From Microthrixaceae bacterium (GTDB lineage Bacteria > Actinomycetota > Acidimicrobiia > Acidimicrobiales > Microtrichaceae): a stretch of DNA of 64,000 bases. The DNA lies in contig JAOSKI010000023.1 in the NCBI GenBank assembly GCA_027493675.1, positions 124,001 through 188,000 of the forward strand. Direction: 5' to 3'. This document shows positions 37,706-47,571 of the stretch, piece after piece (within the stretch, counting starts at the first letter, position 1; each line of letters begins with the position of its first letter). The notes under the pieces are model-generated. The model saw only the letters and a list, made by a program, of their open reading frames with translations, had not been told where the DNA came from and did no database searches. A program made the position numbers and the translations under genes.

Positions 37706-38373
37706 TCAGTGGTACTTGAGCAGGTCCTCGGCCATGATCCAACCGAACGCCACCATGCAGTCACCACCGGTGGGGTCCATACCCTCGAAGAGCGCCACGA
37801 CTTCGGGGTCCAGGCTCTCCGGCTTGGTGCTCTCGTGGTCGAGCACATGCGGCAGGTTGCCGTCTCCGGTGACCTTGAAGGCCTTGTCGTCGTAGGCATC
37901 GGTGTCCACACCGAAGCGCTTCGCGAGCCGGCGGCCCCAGGCACGCTCCTCGCCGGTGGCCTTGTACCCGGGCCGTGGGACGATGTCGACAGTGGGCTTG
38001 TAGGCCTCGAAGCCGGAGGCGTCGCAGATCCTGGTGCCCAACAGCACGTCCTCGTCAGGAAAGGCCATGAGCGCCCTGCGGAAGTTGTCCGAGATGATTC
38101 CCCGCAACACTGCGTCACGGGCGCGGTGCGCTTCACCGCTGCGAGGCCGACCAGGACGCATGGGGTGCCACCGATGCGTTCCAGGGTCGAAAACGAGAAC
38201 CCACGCAGGTGATTGCCCTCACGCACCAGTGTGACCAGGACCCATTCCTCAGCCTGCTTCGAGATCAGGCCGATCTCATGGCAGACGCCTGACTCGGCGC
38301 AGACATCGGCCATCTCGGCCAACTCGGCATCGCCGAGTGCGGTGCAGTCCATTGTGGTCACATCAAGCGCCAT
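37706..38373 (-). CDS. Conserved protein of unknown function
   Basis: About 220 aa after one frame change near 38120. Begins MALDVTTMDCTALGDAELAEMADVC, then WVLVTLVREGNHLRGFSFSTLERIGGTPCVLVGLA, which looks like the core strands of a GNAT-like fold. Later parts (RALMAFPDEDVLLGTRICDASGFEAYK, GEERAWGRRLAKRFGVD, LDHESTKPESLDPEVVALFEGMDP) have no motif I can name. No membrane segment. GGGGAG lies 5 nt before ATG 38373. It is followed by the nitroreductase at 10 nt. Confidence 0.72.
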
Positions 38374-38421
38374 GTCGCTCCCCCTGCGCCTCGGAGTAGT
38401 CCGTACAAGTTCAGTCGCTCA

Positions 38422-38450
38422 GGCCCCGACGTGCAACTCGGCACGGGGCC
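38422..38450 (-). terminator. Hairpin after dnaE
   Basis: GGCCCC pairs with GGGGCC and an inner GTGC with GCAC, around a 6-nt loop with a 3-nt bulge. It lies just after the dnaE stop (38471) and before the next minus-strand gene. No T-run. Confidence 0.45.
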
Positions 38451-38470
38451 GACCGCACCTACCCGGTGGA

Positions 38471-41400
38471 TCAGACCAGCACGGCATCCGCGCCCAAGAG
38501 CACCCGCAACTCACCGACCAGTCCGCTCTTGGTGTCCACCAGGAACTCGTCAGGGAGCCTGAGGACTCCCCTCTCGCTCAGGAGAATGTGGACCTCCGCT
38601 GCTCCCGGGAAGTCCGAGAACAGCTCCTTGAGCCGCCCTACGGTGGAATCCGTGAGTCGGCTGGGATGCAACTGAAGCCTCAGCGGTGGCTCCTCCTGCG
38701 TGGTCGCCTCGAACAGCTCCACATCCGAAGCGACCAGCTTGGGAGTGTCGTCGCGCCGATCCACGCGCGCGCCGAGGAGCACCACGGCGTCCTCCTCGAG
38801 CAGATGACCGATCACCTCCATGGTCTTCGGGAAGACCATCACCTCAACCGATCCCTGGAGGTCCTCGAGGGTGAACACCGCCATCAGGTCCCCGCGCTTG
38901 GTCCACTTGCGCTGCAACGCTGTGATGACACCACCCACCGTGCGCCGCGCGCCGTCTTCGAGCTCCTCGAGGTCCGCCACGGTGGCATCGGCCTTGCGTG
39001 CCATCAACCGCTCCAAGCCGAACAGCGGATGATCCGACACGTACAGCCCGAGCATCTCCTTCTCGTGGGCCAGCCGCTCCTTCTTGGGGAAATCCATCTC
39101 GTCGATGCCAGGGCGCTCGTCGAAGGCAGGCCCGCCGTCGACGGAACCGAACAGCGACTGCACACCCATGTCGTGCTCCCGCCGCCGCGCGAGCGTCGAG
39201 TCCACGATCGCCTCGAAGGCCCGCAACAAGCCGAGTCGCCTATGGCCGAGCGAATCGAACGAGCCGGCCTTGATCAGCGACTCCACGGCCTTCTTGTTGA
39301 GAACCGACGTGTCGACCCGTTCGCAGAAGTCGTAGAAGTCCCCGAAGGCGCCGTTGGCGTCACGTTCGGCCAGGATCAGCTCCACGAGGCCCTCGCCCAC
39401 GTTGCGAACCGCGGAGAGCCCGAACAGGATCCGTGGATTGCCGGGATCCGAGATGTCGGGCGTGAAGCTCGACACCGAGGCGTTCACGTCCGGCACGACC
39501 ACCTCGATACCCATTGTCCGACACTCGGCCAGGTACACAGCGGCCTTGTCGAGGTTGTTCTTCACCGAGGTGAGCAGCGCCGATAGGTACTCGGGGCCGT
39601 AGTTCGCCTTCAGGAAGGCGGTCTGATACGCGACGAGGCCGTAGCCGTAGGGAATGCGACTTGTTGAACGCGTAGTCGGCGAAGTTCTCGATGATGTCGA
39701 ACAGCTGAGGACCCAGGTCGGACCCGTAACCGGTGGCCACCACCCCGTCCTCGAAGGCCGCCCGCTCCTTGGCCATGACCTCGCGGTTCTTCTTGCCGCA
39801 CGCCTTTCGCAGGTTGTCGGCCTGAGCCAGGGAGTAGCCGGCGAATCGCTGGGCCACGCGCATCACCGACTCCTGGTAGATCATCAGCCCGTAGGTGTCG
39901 CCCAGGATCTCCTCGGCATCGGCGTGGAAGTAGTCGACCTCCTTGCGACCGTTCTTGATGTCCGCGTAGTCGTTGTGCATGTTGACCGACATAGGACCGG
40001 GGCGGTACAAGGCGACCAACGCGGCCACGTCCTCGAAGGCGGTCGGCGCCAGCGAGCGTATGAGTGCGCGCATCTGGGTGCCCTCGAGCTGGAAGACCCC
40101 CATCGTCTCGGCACGGCGCAGCAGGGAGAAGGTGGCTTCGTCATCGAGGCACACGTGGTCGATGTCAACCTCCTCACCCCGCGTATGACGGATTATCTCC
40201 AGGGTGTCGGTGATGACGTCCAGGTTCCGCAGGCCCAGGAAGTCCATCTTCAACAACCCGAGCTCCTCGACGCCACCCATCTCGTACTGGGTGACCACCG
40301 GCGCGTCCTCGATCGGCTGTCCGGACTCCGGCTTGCGCTGGATCGGAAGGTACTCGGTCAGGGGTTCCTTGGTGATCACCACGGCCGCTGCATGGATGCC
40401 GTCCTGACGCCGGAGACCCTCGAGGCCCTTCGCCACATCCATGACCTCGCGCGACTCGGGGTCCTGCTCGTACATCTGGCGCAGCTCGCCGGCCATCTTG
40501 AAGCCGTCGGTGAACTTGGGATGCTCCTCGAGGCATGCATACAGCGGCGTGTCACGGCCCATGATGAGTGGGGGCATCGCCTTGGCGATGCGATCCCCGA
40601 CCGACCACGGGTGCCCGAGCACCCGCGCCGCGTCGCGCACCGCAGCACGGGCCTTGATCGTGGAGAAGGTGACGATCTGCGCCACGTGGTCGCGCCCGTA
40701 GCGCTCGGCGGCATAGCGGATCATCTCGTCGCGGTAGCGGGAGTCGAAGTCCATGTCGATGTCGGGCATCGAGACGCGACTCGGGTTCAGGAACCGCTCG
40801 AAGAGCAAGTCGTAGCGGATCGGATCCAGGTCGGTGATCTGAAGGCAGTAGGCAACCGCACATCCGGCGGCCGATCCGAGGCCCGGGCCGACCCTGATGC
40901 CGAGCGTGCGGGCATGGGCTATCAGGTCCCAGGTGATCAGGAAGTAGGAGCTGAAGCCCATGTCGCCGATGACACGAAGCTCGTACGCGAGACGCTCGAC
41001 CACGGCGTCGGGCAGGGTTTCGCCCCAGCGCCTGTGCGCTCCCTCGAAGGTCAGGTGCTCGAGGTACGCAGCGTCGTCGTGGAACCCCTCCGGCAGGGGG
41101 AAGTCCGGCAGTTGTGGCTTGCCGAACTCGATCTCCACGTTCGCGCGCTCTGCGATCCACAGCGAGTTGTCGCACGCGGAGGGCAGTTCGTCGAACAACG
41201 AGCGCATCTCGTGCGCGGTCTTCAGGTAGTGGTGGTCACCGTGGAACTTGAAGCGATCCGTGCTTGCCATGAGCGAGTTGGTCTGCACGCACAGCAGCGC
41301 GTCATGGGCCACCGCGCCGCCGCGGTGCACGTAATGGCTGTCGTTGGTCGCCAACAGTGGGGCCTGAAGGCGCCTGGCGATCTCGAGGAGTTGGGGATTG

Positions 41401-41997
41401 GTCCGATGCTGTTCGGGGATGCCGTGGTCCTGCAGCTCAACGAACAGGTTGTCGCGCCCGAAGATGTCCTGTAGACGCGCGGCCTTGGCCAAGGCAGCAT
41501 CGAAGCCCTCGTTCATCAGCGACTGCAGCACGTGTCCGCCGAGGCATCCGGTGGTTGCGATCACGCCGTCATGGTGGTCCGCAAGCACCTCCCAGTCGAC
41601 ACGTGGTTTGTAGTAGTAGCCCTCCATGTATGCGCGGCTGGCGAGTTGGATGAGGTTCTTGTATCCCGCGTTGGTCTCCGCCAGCAGAGTCAGGTGGTAG
41701 TAGAGCTTCCTGCCACCGTCGACCTCCCCGCCCGAGTCGTCGACCTTCCGCGCCGGGGCGGGCGTTCCGACCGGTGATCGTGGGCCATGTAGGCCTCGGT
41801 GCCGATTATCGGTTTGACGCCGATGTCCTCACAGGCCTTGTAGAACGGCAGTATGCCGTACATGTTCCCGTGGTCGGTGATCCCCATCGCGGTTGCCCGT
41901 CGGCCTTGGCCGCAGCGACGACATCTCCGATCCGGGCCGCACCGTCGAGCATCGAGTATTCGGTGTGTTGGTGAAGGTGGACGAAGGAATCCGGCAC
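38471..41997 (-). CDS. dnaE: DNA polymerase III alpha subunit (frame-interrupted)
   Basis: Replicative polymerase. The N-terminal PHP domain starts [21 protein letters not shown] and continues [18 protein letters not shown]. The palm has [16 protein letters not shown] and [18 protein letters not shown] with catalytic Asp residues; [11 protein letters not shown] marks the fingers; the OB part is [32 protein letters not shown]. Frame changes occur near 41895, 41770 and 39655, all between intact blocks. About 1175 aa, DnaE1 length. GTG 41997 has GGGAG upstream. The PHP His residues (HLHQHTE) are kept, so proofreading activity is possible, as known for mycobacterial DnaE1. Confidence 0.95.
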
Positions 41998-42109
41998 TCG
42001 AGTGTCTCCCGGGGCGTCGGGGAACCACGCCCCTGATTACAAGCCTGTTGTTTCCCCCACTATCGCGCGGACCACGAGGCACGCGCGCACCTGGTGGCGG
42101 CAATCTGGT

Positions 42110-42625
42110 TCACAGGTATCCCGGACCGCCCCTGACATGGGGTCCCGTGGCTTCAGGAAGCTGTTGACGCATACCCTCCAACTGCTGACGCATGTTCATC
42201 TGCTGGGCCATCAACGCCGCCTGCATGCCGTGGAACAGGCCCTCCAGCCATCCGACGAGCTGCGCCTTGGCCATGCGGAGCTCCACTCCTGAGGGGAGCT
42301 CGTCGTCGTCGAACGCGAAGCTCAGGTGGTCGAGCTCCTCGGCCAGCTCCGGCGACATGGCGGTTTTCAGCTCCGTGACCGAGTTTCGGTAGATGTCGCG
42401 CAACCGATCGCGCGACGGTTCGTCCAGTTCGGTGTCGCGCAGCTCCTCGAGCAGTTGCTTGACCATCGCACCGATGCGGATGATCTTCGCGGGCGAGTCC
42501 ACGTCGGAAGGATCGGGCTCACCTTGGCGGTCGGAATCCGGCTCCGCTTCGCCCGACGCAACGCCATCGGGGGAGAGCACCTCGGTACCATCGGAATTGC
42601 TCGAGCCGCTGGAGTCGCTGGACAT
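42110..42625 (-). CDS. bpa: Bacterial proteasome activator (Bpa/PafE)
   Basis: Ring-forming, ATP-independent activator of the 20S proteasome (DUF2587). IIRIGAMVKQLLEELRDTELDEPSRDRLRDIYRNSV, ELAEELDHLSFAF and RMAKAQLVGWLEGLFHGMQAALMAQQM form the four-helix bundle. The C-terminus GPHVRGGPGYL ends in the Tyr-Leu that docks into proteasome pockets (GQYL in Mycobacterium). The acidic N-terminal 40 residues are disordered-like. ATG 42625 has TAGGAT 8 nt upstream. 171 aa, one frame. Implies a Pup-proteasome system elsewhere in the genome. Confidence 0.93.
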   Translation of the reverse strand: MSSDSSGSSNSDGTEVLSPDGVASGEAEPDSDRQGEPDPSDVDSPAKIIRIGAMVKQLLEELRDTELDEPSRDRLRDIYRNSVTELKTAMSPELAEELDHLSFAFDDDELPSGVELRMAKAQLVGWLEGLFHGMQAALMAQQMNMRQQLEGMRQQLPEATGPHVRGGPGYL

Positions 42626-42633
42626 GGGACCGG

Positions 42634-42639
42634 ATCCTA
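42634..42639 (-). promoter_or_regulatory. Leaderless -10 box of bpa
   Basis: TAGGAT, 8 nt before the bpa ATG at 42625. Confidence 0.5.
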
Positions 42640-42709
42640 CTTGTCGAACCGGCAACGACCGGAGCGTCTGTGGTCGGCCCGCAACCGGTCACGGCCCCGA
42701 GTCGCGGCC

Positions 42710-43814
42710 TCAACCCCTGGCGACCAACAGAGGAACGTCCACCTCTGCGGGCGTCATGGATCCGTGACGGCCCACCAGCACGAAGGGTCCTGTGTCGGTG
42801 ACGTCCTCGAAGGCCACCTCCCCACGGGCCACGAGTGCGACGTCGCCCAACCGGGCCAAGGGAGCCGGCAACACCTTCGGGCCGAACCATCCTTCGTCCA
42901 ACACCTGCTTGCGGGTCACCACCCATGCGACGTCGTCGTGATGTGCCCGCGCGGAATCGTACAACGACACCTCGGCGCCAGGTTGTGCGTGCAACCACCG
43001 GAACCTCGCCTCTCCACTCTGGGTTCGCACCGCGGAGAGCACTTCGGGGTGGGGGCTCAACACATTTCCGCCCACGTCCACCTGACCGTGATCAGCGGTG
43101 ATCACGAGCGCAGAGCGCGGCGGGAGGGTCTCCACGAGGTACTCGACCATCCTGTCCACGAAGACGAGCTCGGCGTCGTAGAAGGCCCCCAGCCCGTACT
43201 CGTGGGCGACCTTGTCGATGCCGTCGTAGTAGGCATACACGAACGGCTCCCCTTCGCCGAGCTGACGAACGATCTCAGCTGCCAACGTCGAGGGCATCCG
43301 GTACGGAACGAGGCGGCATCCACCCAGGTGCGCCCTGGTGAAACCGGAGTCCTTGAACTCCGCTCGCACCACCACCGGAGGGTGCTGCCCCTCGAACGCG
43401 AGGTGGTGCTGAACCGTCTCCGGCGGGATCGTCTCACGGGCATCGCCCTTGGAGGTGCACCAGCGCAACACGTTGAGGATGTCGTCGTTGTCGGTGTTCA
43501 TCCGGTAGCCGATCACACCGTGCTCTCCCGGCGGTAGTCCCGTGGCGATGGAGGTGAGAGCGGGCGCGGTCGTGGTCGGGGCAACCGTTCGGATGACGGA
43601 CTCGGCCATGGATGTGAACCCGCGTAGCAGATTCCGGCGTTCCTGCATCTGGTGCCACCCGAGGCCGTCGAGCACCAGCAACACGACCTGATCGACACCG
43701 TCGAGGGCCATCGGGAACCATTCGGGAGCACTTGCGGGATCCTCGATGAGCGGACGTACGACGTTCGACGTACAGGCCCCCCTCGTAGTCAGGCAGTGTC
43801 GGACGCTCGGTCAT
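42710..43814 (-). CDS. Type I phosphodiesterase/nucleotide pyrophosphatase
   Basis: Alkaline-phosphatase superfamily hydrolase. VVLLVLDGLGWHQM (metal Asp), VAPTTTAPALTSIATGLPPGEHGVIGYRM (nucleophile Thr), YAYYDGIDKVAHEYG and LVITADHGQVD (metal Asp-His) are in family order. The N-terminus TLPDYEGG is joined to CTSNVVRPLIEDPASAPEWFPM by removing one G at about 43772. About 366 aa. ATG 43814 is supported by TAGCGT-8. No signal peptide, so probably cytoplasmic. It may act on phosphodiesters of nucleotides or glycerophospholipids; the substrate is not predictable. Confidence 0.9.
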
Positions 43815-43822
43815 CAACATCA

Positions 43823-43828
43823 ACGCTA
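43823..43828 (-). promoter_or_regulatory. Leaderless -10 box of the phosphodiesterase gene
   Basis: TAGCGT, 8 nt before the ATG at 43814; divergent from the Rrf2 box at 43873. Confidence 0.45.
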
Positions 43829-43872
43829 CCTACAGGACCCGGTCAAGGCACGCACACCCGGCCGATCCCACC

Positions 43873-43878
43873 TACCAT
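43873..43878 (+). promoter_or_regulatory. Leaderless -10 box of the Rrf2 gene
   Basis: TACCAT, 7 nt before GTG 43886. It favours that start over the ATG at 43877, which lies inside the box. Confidence 0.45.
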
Positions 43879-43885
43879 GTCGGCT

Positions 43886-44287
43886 GTGAAGGTGTCCACC
43901 AGGGGTGACTACGCAAGTCGTGCCTGCCTCGTTGGCGTTGCACAGCTCGGACGGACCGACCTCGGTGCGCGACATCGCCGAGCGGACCGGTCTCCCCAGC
44001 CGTACCTGGAGCAGATCCTCCTCGCGCTCAAGGGAGCAGGCCTGGTCCGCTCCAAACGAGGCGCCGGAGGTGGATACGTCCTCGCCAGGGATCCCGCGGA
44101 GATCAACCTCGCCCAGATCGTGTCCGCGGTTGACGGCCCCATCCAGGCAGGCGACTTCGGTGAACCTCACACCGACGGGGCATGCGACCACGAAGGCCAA
44201 TGCGTGCTTCTGTCGATCTGGTCCGACGTGGGCTCCACCCTGCGCCGAACGCTCTCGGGGTTCACCTTGAGGACCTGCGGAGGATGA
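43886..44287 (+). CDS. Rrf2-family transcriptional regulator
   Basis: Winged-helix regulator. VKVSTRGDYASRA and, after frame changes near 43930 and 44000, ALHSSDGPTSVRDIAERTGLPQPYLEQILLALKGAGLVRSKRGAGGGYVLARDPAEINLAQIVSAVDGP form the DNA-binding half. ACDHEGQC (C-x5-C) resembles the cluster or redox site of IscR/NsrR, but the third Cys is not seen. The frame ends at 44287; a one-base shift would end it about 30 nt later (DLRRMTEGDLPWPA). It overlaps the end of the convergent rluD. It probably senses Fe-S, NO or redox state; the target genes are unknown. Confidence 0.85.
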   Translation: MKVSTRGDYASRACLVGVAQLGRTDLGARHRRADRSPQPYLEQILLALKGAGLVRSKRGAGGGYVLARDPAEINLAQIVSAVDGPIQAGDFGEPHTDGACDHEGQCVLLSIWSDVGSTLRRTLSGFTLRTCGG

Positions 44288-45230
44288 CCGAGGGCGACCT
44301 CCCTTGGCCCGCCTGATCTCGAGCCACTCGGCGAGGTCGGGCGGCAGGGGCGAGCGTACTCGACATGCTCACCCGTAGCGGGGTGAACGAACCCGAGCGA
44401 GGACGCATGGAGGAACATCCTGGGCACCCCAACGCCGGAACGATCACCGCCATAGAGGTCGTCGCCAGCCACGGGATGGCCGATCGATGCCATGTGGACC
44501 CGGATCTGGTGTGTCCGTCCGGTCTCCAGACGGCACCCCAGGAGCGCACAATCGGGATCGTCGAAGGACTCCTCCACCTCGAAGTGCGTGGCGCATCCTT
44601 CGCTCCAACGGCGACGGTCATGCGCATGGGGTTGCGACGCGACCTACCTATCGGGGCGTCCACAACTCCGGTGTTCGCTCCCGGATGGCCCAGCACGACT
44701 GCGGTGTAACCCCGATCCACCGAGTGGTCCGCCAACTGGGCGACCAACGATCCGTGTGCTTCGGAGGTGCGCGCCACCACGAGCAGCCCCGAGGTCATGC
44801 GGTCCAGGCGATGCACGATCCCGGGCCTGGCCGGATCGCCCACGCCCGCCACATCCGCGAACCGCGCAAGAAGCCCGTTGCACAAGGTTCCACCGCGATG
44901 ACCGGGAGCGGGATGGACCACGAGTCCCGCCGGCTTGTCCACGACGATCAACGAGGAATCGGCGTGCACCACACCGAACACCACGTCCTCGTCTGCGGTC
45001 ACCGGTTCGGACTCAGGCAACGGATCGAAGTGAAGCGACACGACCTGGCCGGCCACCAGCTTCGTGGACGCCTTGGTGACCGGCGACCCCCGACCCACAC
45101 CTCGCCCGCGGCGACGGCGTGACACCTCCGAACGAGAGCACCCGGTCACCAACGCCACGAAACGGTCGAGCCGCTCGCCGTCCGCTGCGGCCGGAACCTC
45201 CGCGACGGCACCACCGCCGTCCACCCTCAA
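44262..45230 (-). CDS. rluD: Pseudouridine synthase RluD-type
   Basis: Makes pseudouridine in 23S rRNA. The N-terminal S4-like part (ERLDRFVALVTGCSRSEV) is followed by LIVVDKPAGLVVHPAPGHRGGTL, GIVHRLDRMTSGLLVVA (catalytic Asp) and, after a frame change near 44585, LETGRTHQIRVHMASIGHPVAGD. Another missing C near 44350 gives the usual LPPDLAEWLEIRR end, so the true stop is uncertain. The TTG at 45230 overlaps the lspA stop (TTGA), a pairing found in many bacteria. Last gene of the dcw-linked run. Confidence 0.92.
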   Translation of the reverse strand: MRVDGGGAVAEVPAAADGERLDRFVALVTGCSRSEVSRRRRGRGVGRGSPVTKASTKLVAGQVVSLHFDPLPESEPVTADEDVVFGVVHADSSLIVVDKPAGLVVHPAPGHRGGTLCNGLLARFADVAGVGDPARPGIVHRLDRMTSGLLVVARTSEAHGSLVAQLADHSVDRGYTAVVLGHPGANTGVVDAPIGRSRRNPMRMTVAVGAKDAPRTSRWRSPSTIPIVRSWGAVWRPDGHTRSGSTWHRSAIPWLATTSMAVIVPALGCPGCSSMRPRSGSFTPLRVSMSSTLAPAARPRRVARDQAGQGRSPSVILRRSSR

Positions 45231-45805
45231 TCCCCGCTGTCGGGCTCAGAGCCGGTCGGCTCACGAGTGGCTACGAAAACCAGGAACACCCCCCCGACCA
45301 CCACAGCGGCATCCGCGATGTTGAACACCGGCCACCACTGAAGGTCGACGAAGTCCACCACGGGTCCACTCAGCCAGCCATCGGTCGCACGCAGCGCGCG
45401 GTCGATGAGGTTGCCCAGCGCGCCACCGATCACCACGCCCAGCAACAGCACGGTGAGTCGCGAGCGGACTCGTGACGCGAAGAACAGCATCGCGCCGATG
45501 ACCGCAATCACAACCAGCCCGATCCACCGTCCGGATTCGGATCCTTGCGAGAAGGCCATGCCGGTGTTCTCCGCGTAGGCGAATCGCAGCGACCCGACCA
45601 CCTCGACGACGCGGCCTGCACCATCAGGAGGAGGAGCCAGCTGCTTCACCGCCCACATCTTCGACAGCTGGTCCGCAGCCACCACCAGGACGGCCGCCGA
45701 TGCCAGCGTGATCCATCGCTGCGCAGTGCTCATCGACGAGCCGCGCTCCGCCGGAGTCCCAGGCTCGGGTTCCATGGCGCTGTGGGCTGATCCGCTCTCG
45801 GGCAC
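45227..45805 (-). CDS. lspA: Lipoprotein signal peptidase
   Basis: Aspartyl membrane protease (signal peptidase II) that trims lipoprotein signal peptides. WITLASAAVLVVAADQLSKMWAV, RWIGLVVIAVIGAMLFFAS, LLLGVVIGGALGNLIDRAL (catalytic Asp) and WWPVFNIADAAVVVGGVFLVFVA (second catalytic Asp) are the four segments. The frame is open to 45844; GTG 45805 follows GAGGAGG, and ATG 45733 (MSTAQRW) is the shorter choice. One frame, 165-193 aa. The lipoprotein at 23281 is a likely substrate. Confidence 0.93.
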   Translation of the reverse strand: MPESGSAHSAMEPEPGTPAERGSSMSTAQRWITLASAAVLVVAADQLSKMWAVKQLAPPPDGAGRVVEVVGSLRFAYAENTGMAFSQGSESGRWIGLVVIAVIGAMLFFASRVRSRLTVLLLGVVIGGALGNLIDRALRATDGWLSGPVVDFVDLQWWPVFNIADAAVVVGGVFLVFVATREPTGSEPDSGD

Positions 45806-45812
45806 GGCCTCC

Positions 45813-46428
45813 TCAGTGGAAGCGGCTGGTCTTGTACTCGACACGCTGACGCGCCCAGGGGATCGCCCTCAGGCGTTCCTTCGGTATGGGTAGATCGGAG
45901 GACTCGCACATCCCGTAGGTGCCCCGATCGATTCGCACCAACGCTGCATCGATCTCCTCGATCTGGCGGGTCGCAGCGGCTGCTCGGGCAAGGTCGAAGT
46001 CGCGCTCCACCGCCACGCTGTCACCCTCACCGGACTCGTCATCGAACTGCACGTCCCCCCGGTTCGCGCTCCATCGCAAGCGATTCGGCCTCCGCCATGA
46101 GCGCCGCGGCCTGGCCCGCCAGCACCTCGCGCTCGGACAGCAACGCCTGGCGCTGTTCTGCGAGGAACTCCTTGCCGAATGGCGAGGCGGCCTTCTTGGC
46201 CGGCACCTTCTTCTTCGCGGCTGGGCTCTTCTTGGCCGGCACCTTCTTCTTCGCGGCTGGGCTCTTCTTGGGAGGTGCCTTCTTGGCCGGCACCTTCTTC
46301 TTCGCGGCTGCGCTCTTCTTGGGAGGTGCCTTCTTGGCCGGCGCCTTCTTCTTCGCGGCTGCGCTCTTCTTGGCAGGTGCCTTCTTGGCTGGTGCCTTCT
46401 TCGCAGCGGATTTCCTGGCGGGCGCCAT
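45813..46428 (-). CDS. DksA/TraR-like protein with lysine-rich tail and degenerate zinc finger
   Basis: The N-terminal 70 residues are repeats of AKKAPAKK / AAKKKVPAKK, like histone H1 tails. Then comes a DksA-type coiled coil (FGKEFLAEQRQALLSEREVLAGQ, and after a frame change near 46055 DFDLARAAAATRQIEEIDAALVRIDRGTYGMCE), followed by LPIPKERLRAIPWARQRVEYK. In DksA the zinc is held by C-x2-C...C-x2-C; here only the first Cys (GMCES) remains. About 204 aa. AAGGAG lies 8 nt before ATG 46428. It likely binds RNA polymerase and nucleic acid, but zinc binding is doubtful. Confidence 0.85.
46193..46420 (-). repeat. Imperfect tandem repeats coding the lysine-rich tail
   Basis: Repeated units built around GCCGGCACCTTCTTCTTCG and CTCTTCTTGG on the plus strand; on the coding strand they give PAKKAPAKK and AAKKKVPAKK modules. 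The near-identity of the DNA units suggests recent copying and a likely place for length change. Confidence 0.75.
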
Positions 46429-46563
46429 GTCGCGTCTCCTTGACCCGGATGACCGAGGTGGTCACTGGTGCTGTGGGTCCGAGAACACTAGCCGTTCACG
46501 GCGGATCAGATAGCGACGCCACCCCAAGAGATCTCCAAGGGCGGATCCACACAGGGCGCTGCG

Positions 46564-47565
46564 CTACCGGCGCCAGCCGAAGCGTGACCGTCCGCTCTCG
46601 CGGCCGTCACCGTCGAAGAAGGCGGAGATGGCATCCTCGTCGCGTTCGGTGGCCGCCGACTCGTTGACCGCCTCGTCGAGCTCGCGCAGGAATCGGTCGG
46701 AAGTCTGACCCGTGACCGGTTCGGCATCCACGATCACCGCAGACTCCCGCCCCTGTGCCTCCAAGGACCGCGATCGGGCGTCCGCGCCGTGCTGCACGTC
46801 CAACACCTCCCCGGAAGCCCCATGGTGGTCGATGCCATCCGAGACCGCCGCAGCCGTGTGATGCAGCTGGGTCGAGTCGGTCAGGTCCACTGCTTCCTGT
46901 TCGCCAAGGGAGACGAACTCCGGCGAATCCACGTCCGGGGTATGGCCCATGGCACTCTCGGGCACGGGCACAGGATCACGACCCGCCAACAGGCCGGGGT
47001 CGTCCACGATGGCGCGCAACGCGTCCGCTGTCTCACCGAGTTGGCTGCGGTAGTCCTCGATGCGCCGCTCGAAGCCCTCGACCACAGCGGCGACCGCGTC
47101 ACGACGTGCTTCCAGCGCGGTGACGACCTCGGTGGCGTTCCTACGAGCGTGTTGCAGTTCCTCCTCAGCGCTGCGGTGTGCTTCGGCCACGATCGAGTCC
47201 GCCCGAGCGGAGGCATCGTGACGCATCCGCACTGCCTCGGCCTCCGCCTCCGCGATCGTGGCGTCTGCGGTGCGCTTGGCCATGACGAGGGTGGATGTGG
47301 CACGCTCGATCTCGTCTGCCTCTCCCGGCGCCCGACGGGACGGGGCCTCCTCCGGTCGCCGAGCCAACCTCGCCTCGGCGTCGGCCAGGCGCGCTTCGGC
47401 TGTGGCGGCACGCTCCTCGAGCTGTCGATGCTTCACCAGCAACTGCGCCACCGCGGTGCCGGTCTCCTCCAGGAACGTCTCGACCTGATCGATGTCGTAC
47501 CCACGCCGCCGTTCTGTGAACTCGGCCTTCTCGAACAGCTCCGGAGTCAGTTCATTGAGATCCAT
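46564..47565 (-). CDS. divIVA: DivIVA-domain polar growth/division protein
   Basis: Coiled-coil scaffold that binds curved membrane at poles and septa. FEKAEFTERRRGYDIDQVETFLEETGTAVAQLL is the DivIVA N-terminal lipid-binding domain. Long coiled coils follow (LEERAATAEARLADAEARLA; IERATSTLVMAKRTADATIAEAEAEA, the latter as in Wag31). The last 130 residues are acidic and low in structure, ending RESGRSRFGWRR. 333 aa, one frame. TACGAT-6-ATG gives it its own leaderless promoter within the dcw cluster. Confidence 0.93.
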   Translation of the reverse strand: MDLNELTPELFEKAEFTERRRGYDIDQVETFLEETGTAVAQLLVKHRQLEERAATAEARLADAEARLARRPEEAPSRRAPGEADEIERATSTLVMAKRTADATIAEAEAEAVRMRHDASARADSIVAEAHRSAEEELQHARRNATEVVTALEARRDAVAAVVEGFERRIEDYRSQLGETADALRAIVDDPGLLAGRDPVPVPESAMGHTPDVDSPEFVSLGEQEAVDLTDSTQLHHTAAAVSDGIDHHGASGEVLDVQHGADARSRSLEAQGRESAVIVDAEPVTGQTSDRFLRELDEAVNESAATERDEDAISAFFDGDGRESGRSRFGWRR

Positions 47566-47571
47566 GGTCTG

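Noticed and set aside
39654-41474. Long plus-strand open frame opposite dnaE
   Set aside because: dnaE on the minus strand carries all polymerase motifs; the plus frame is its shadow and has no motif.
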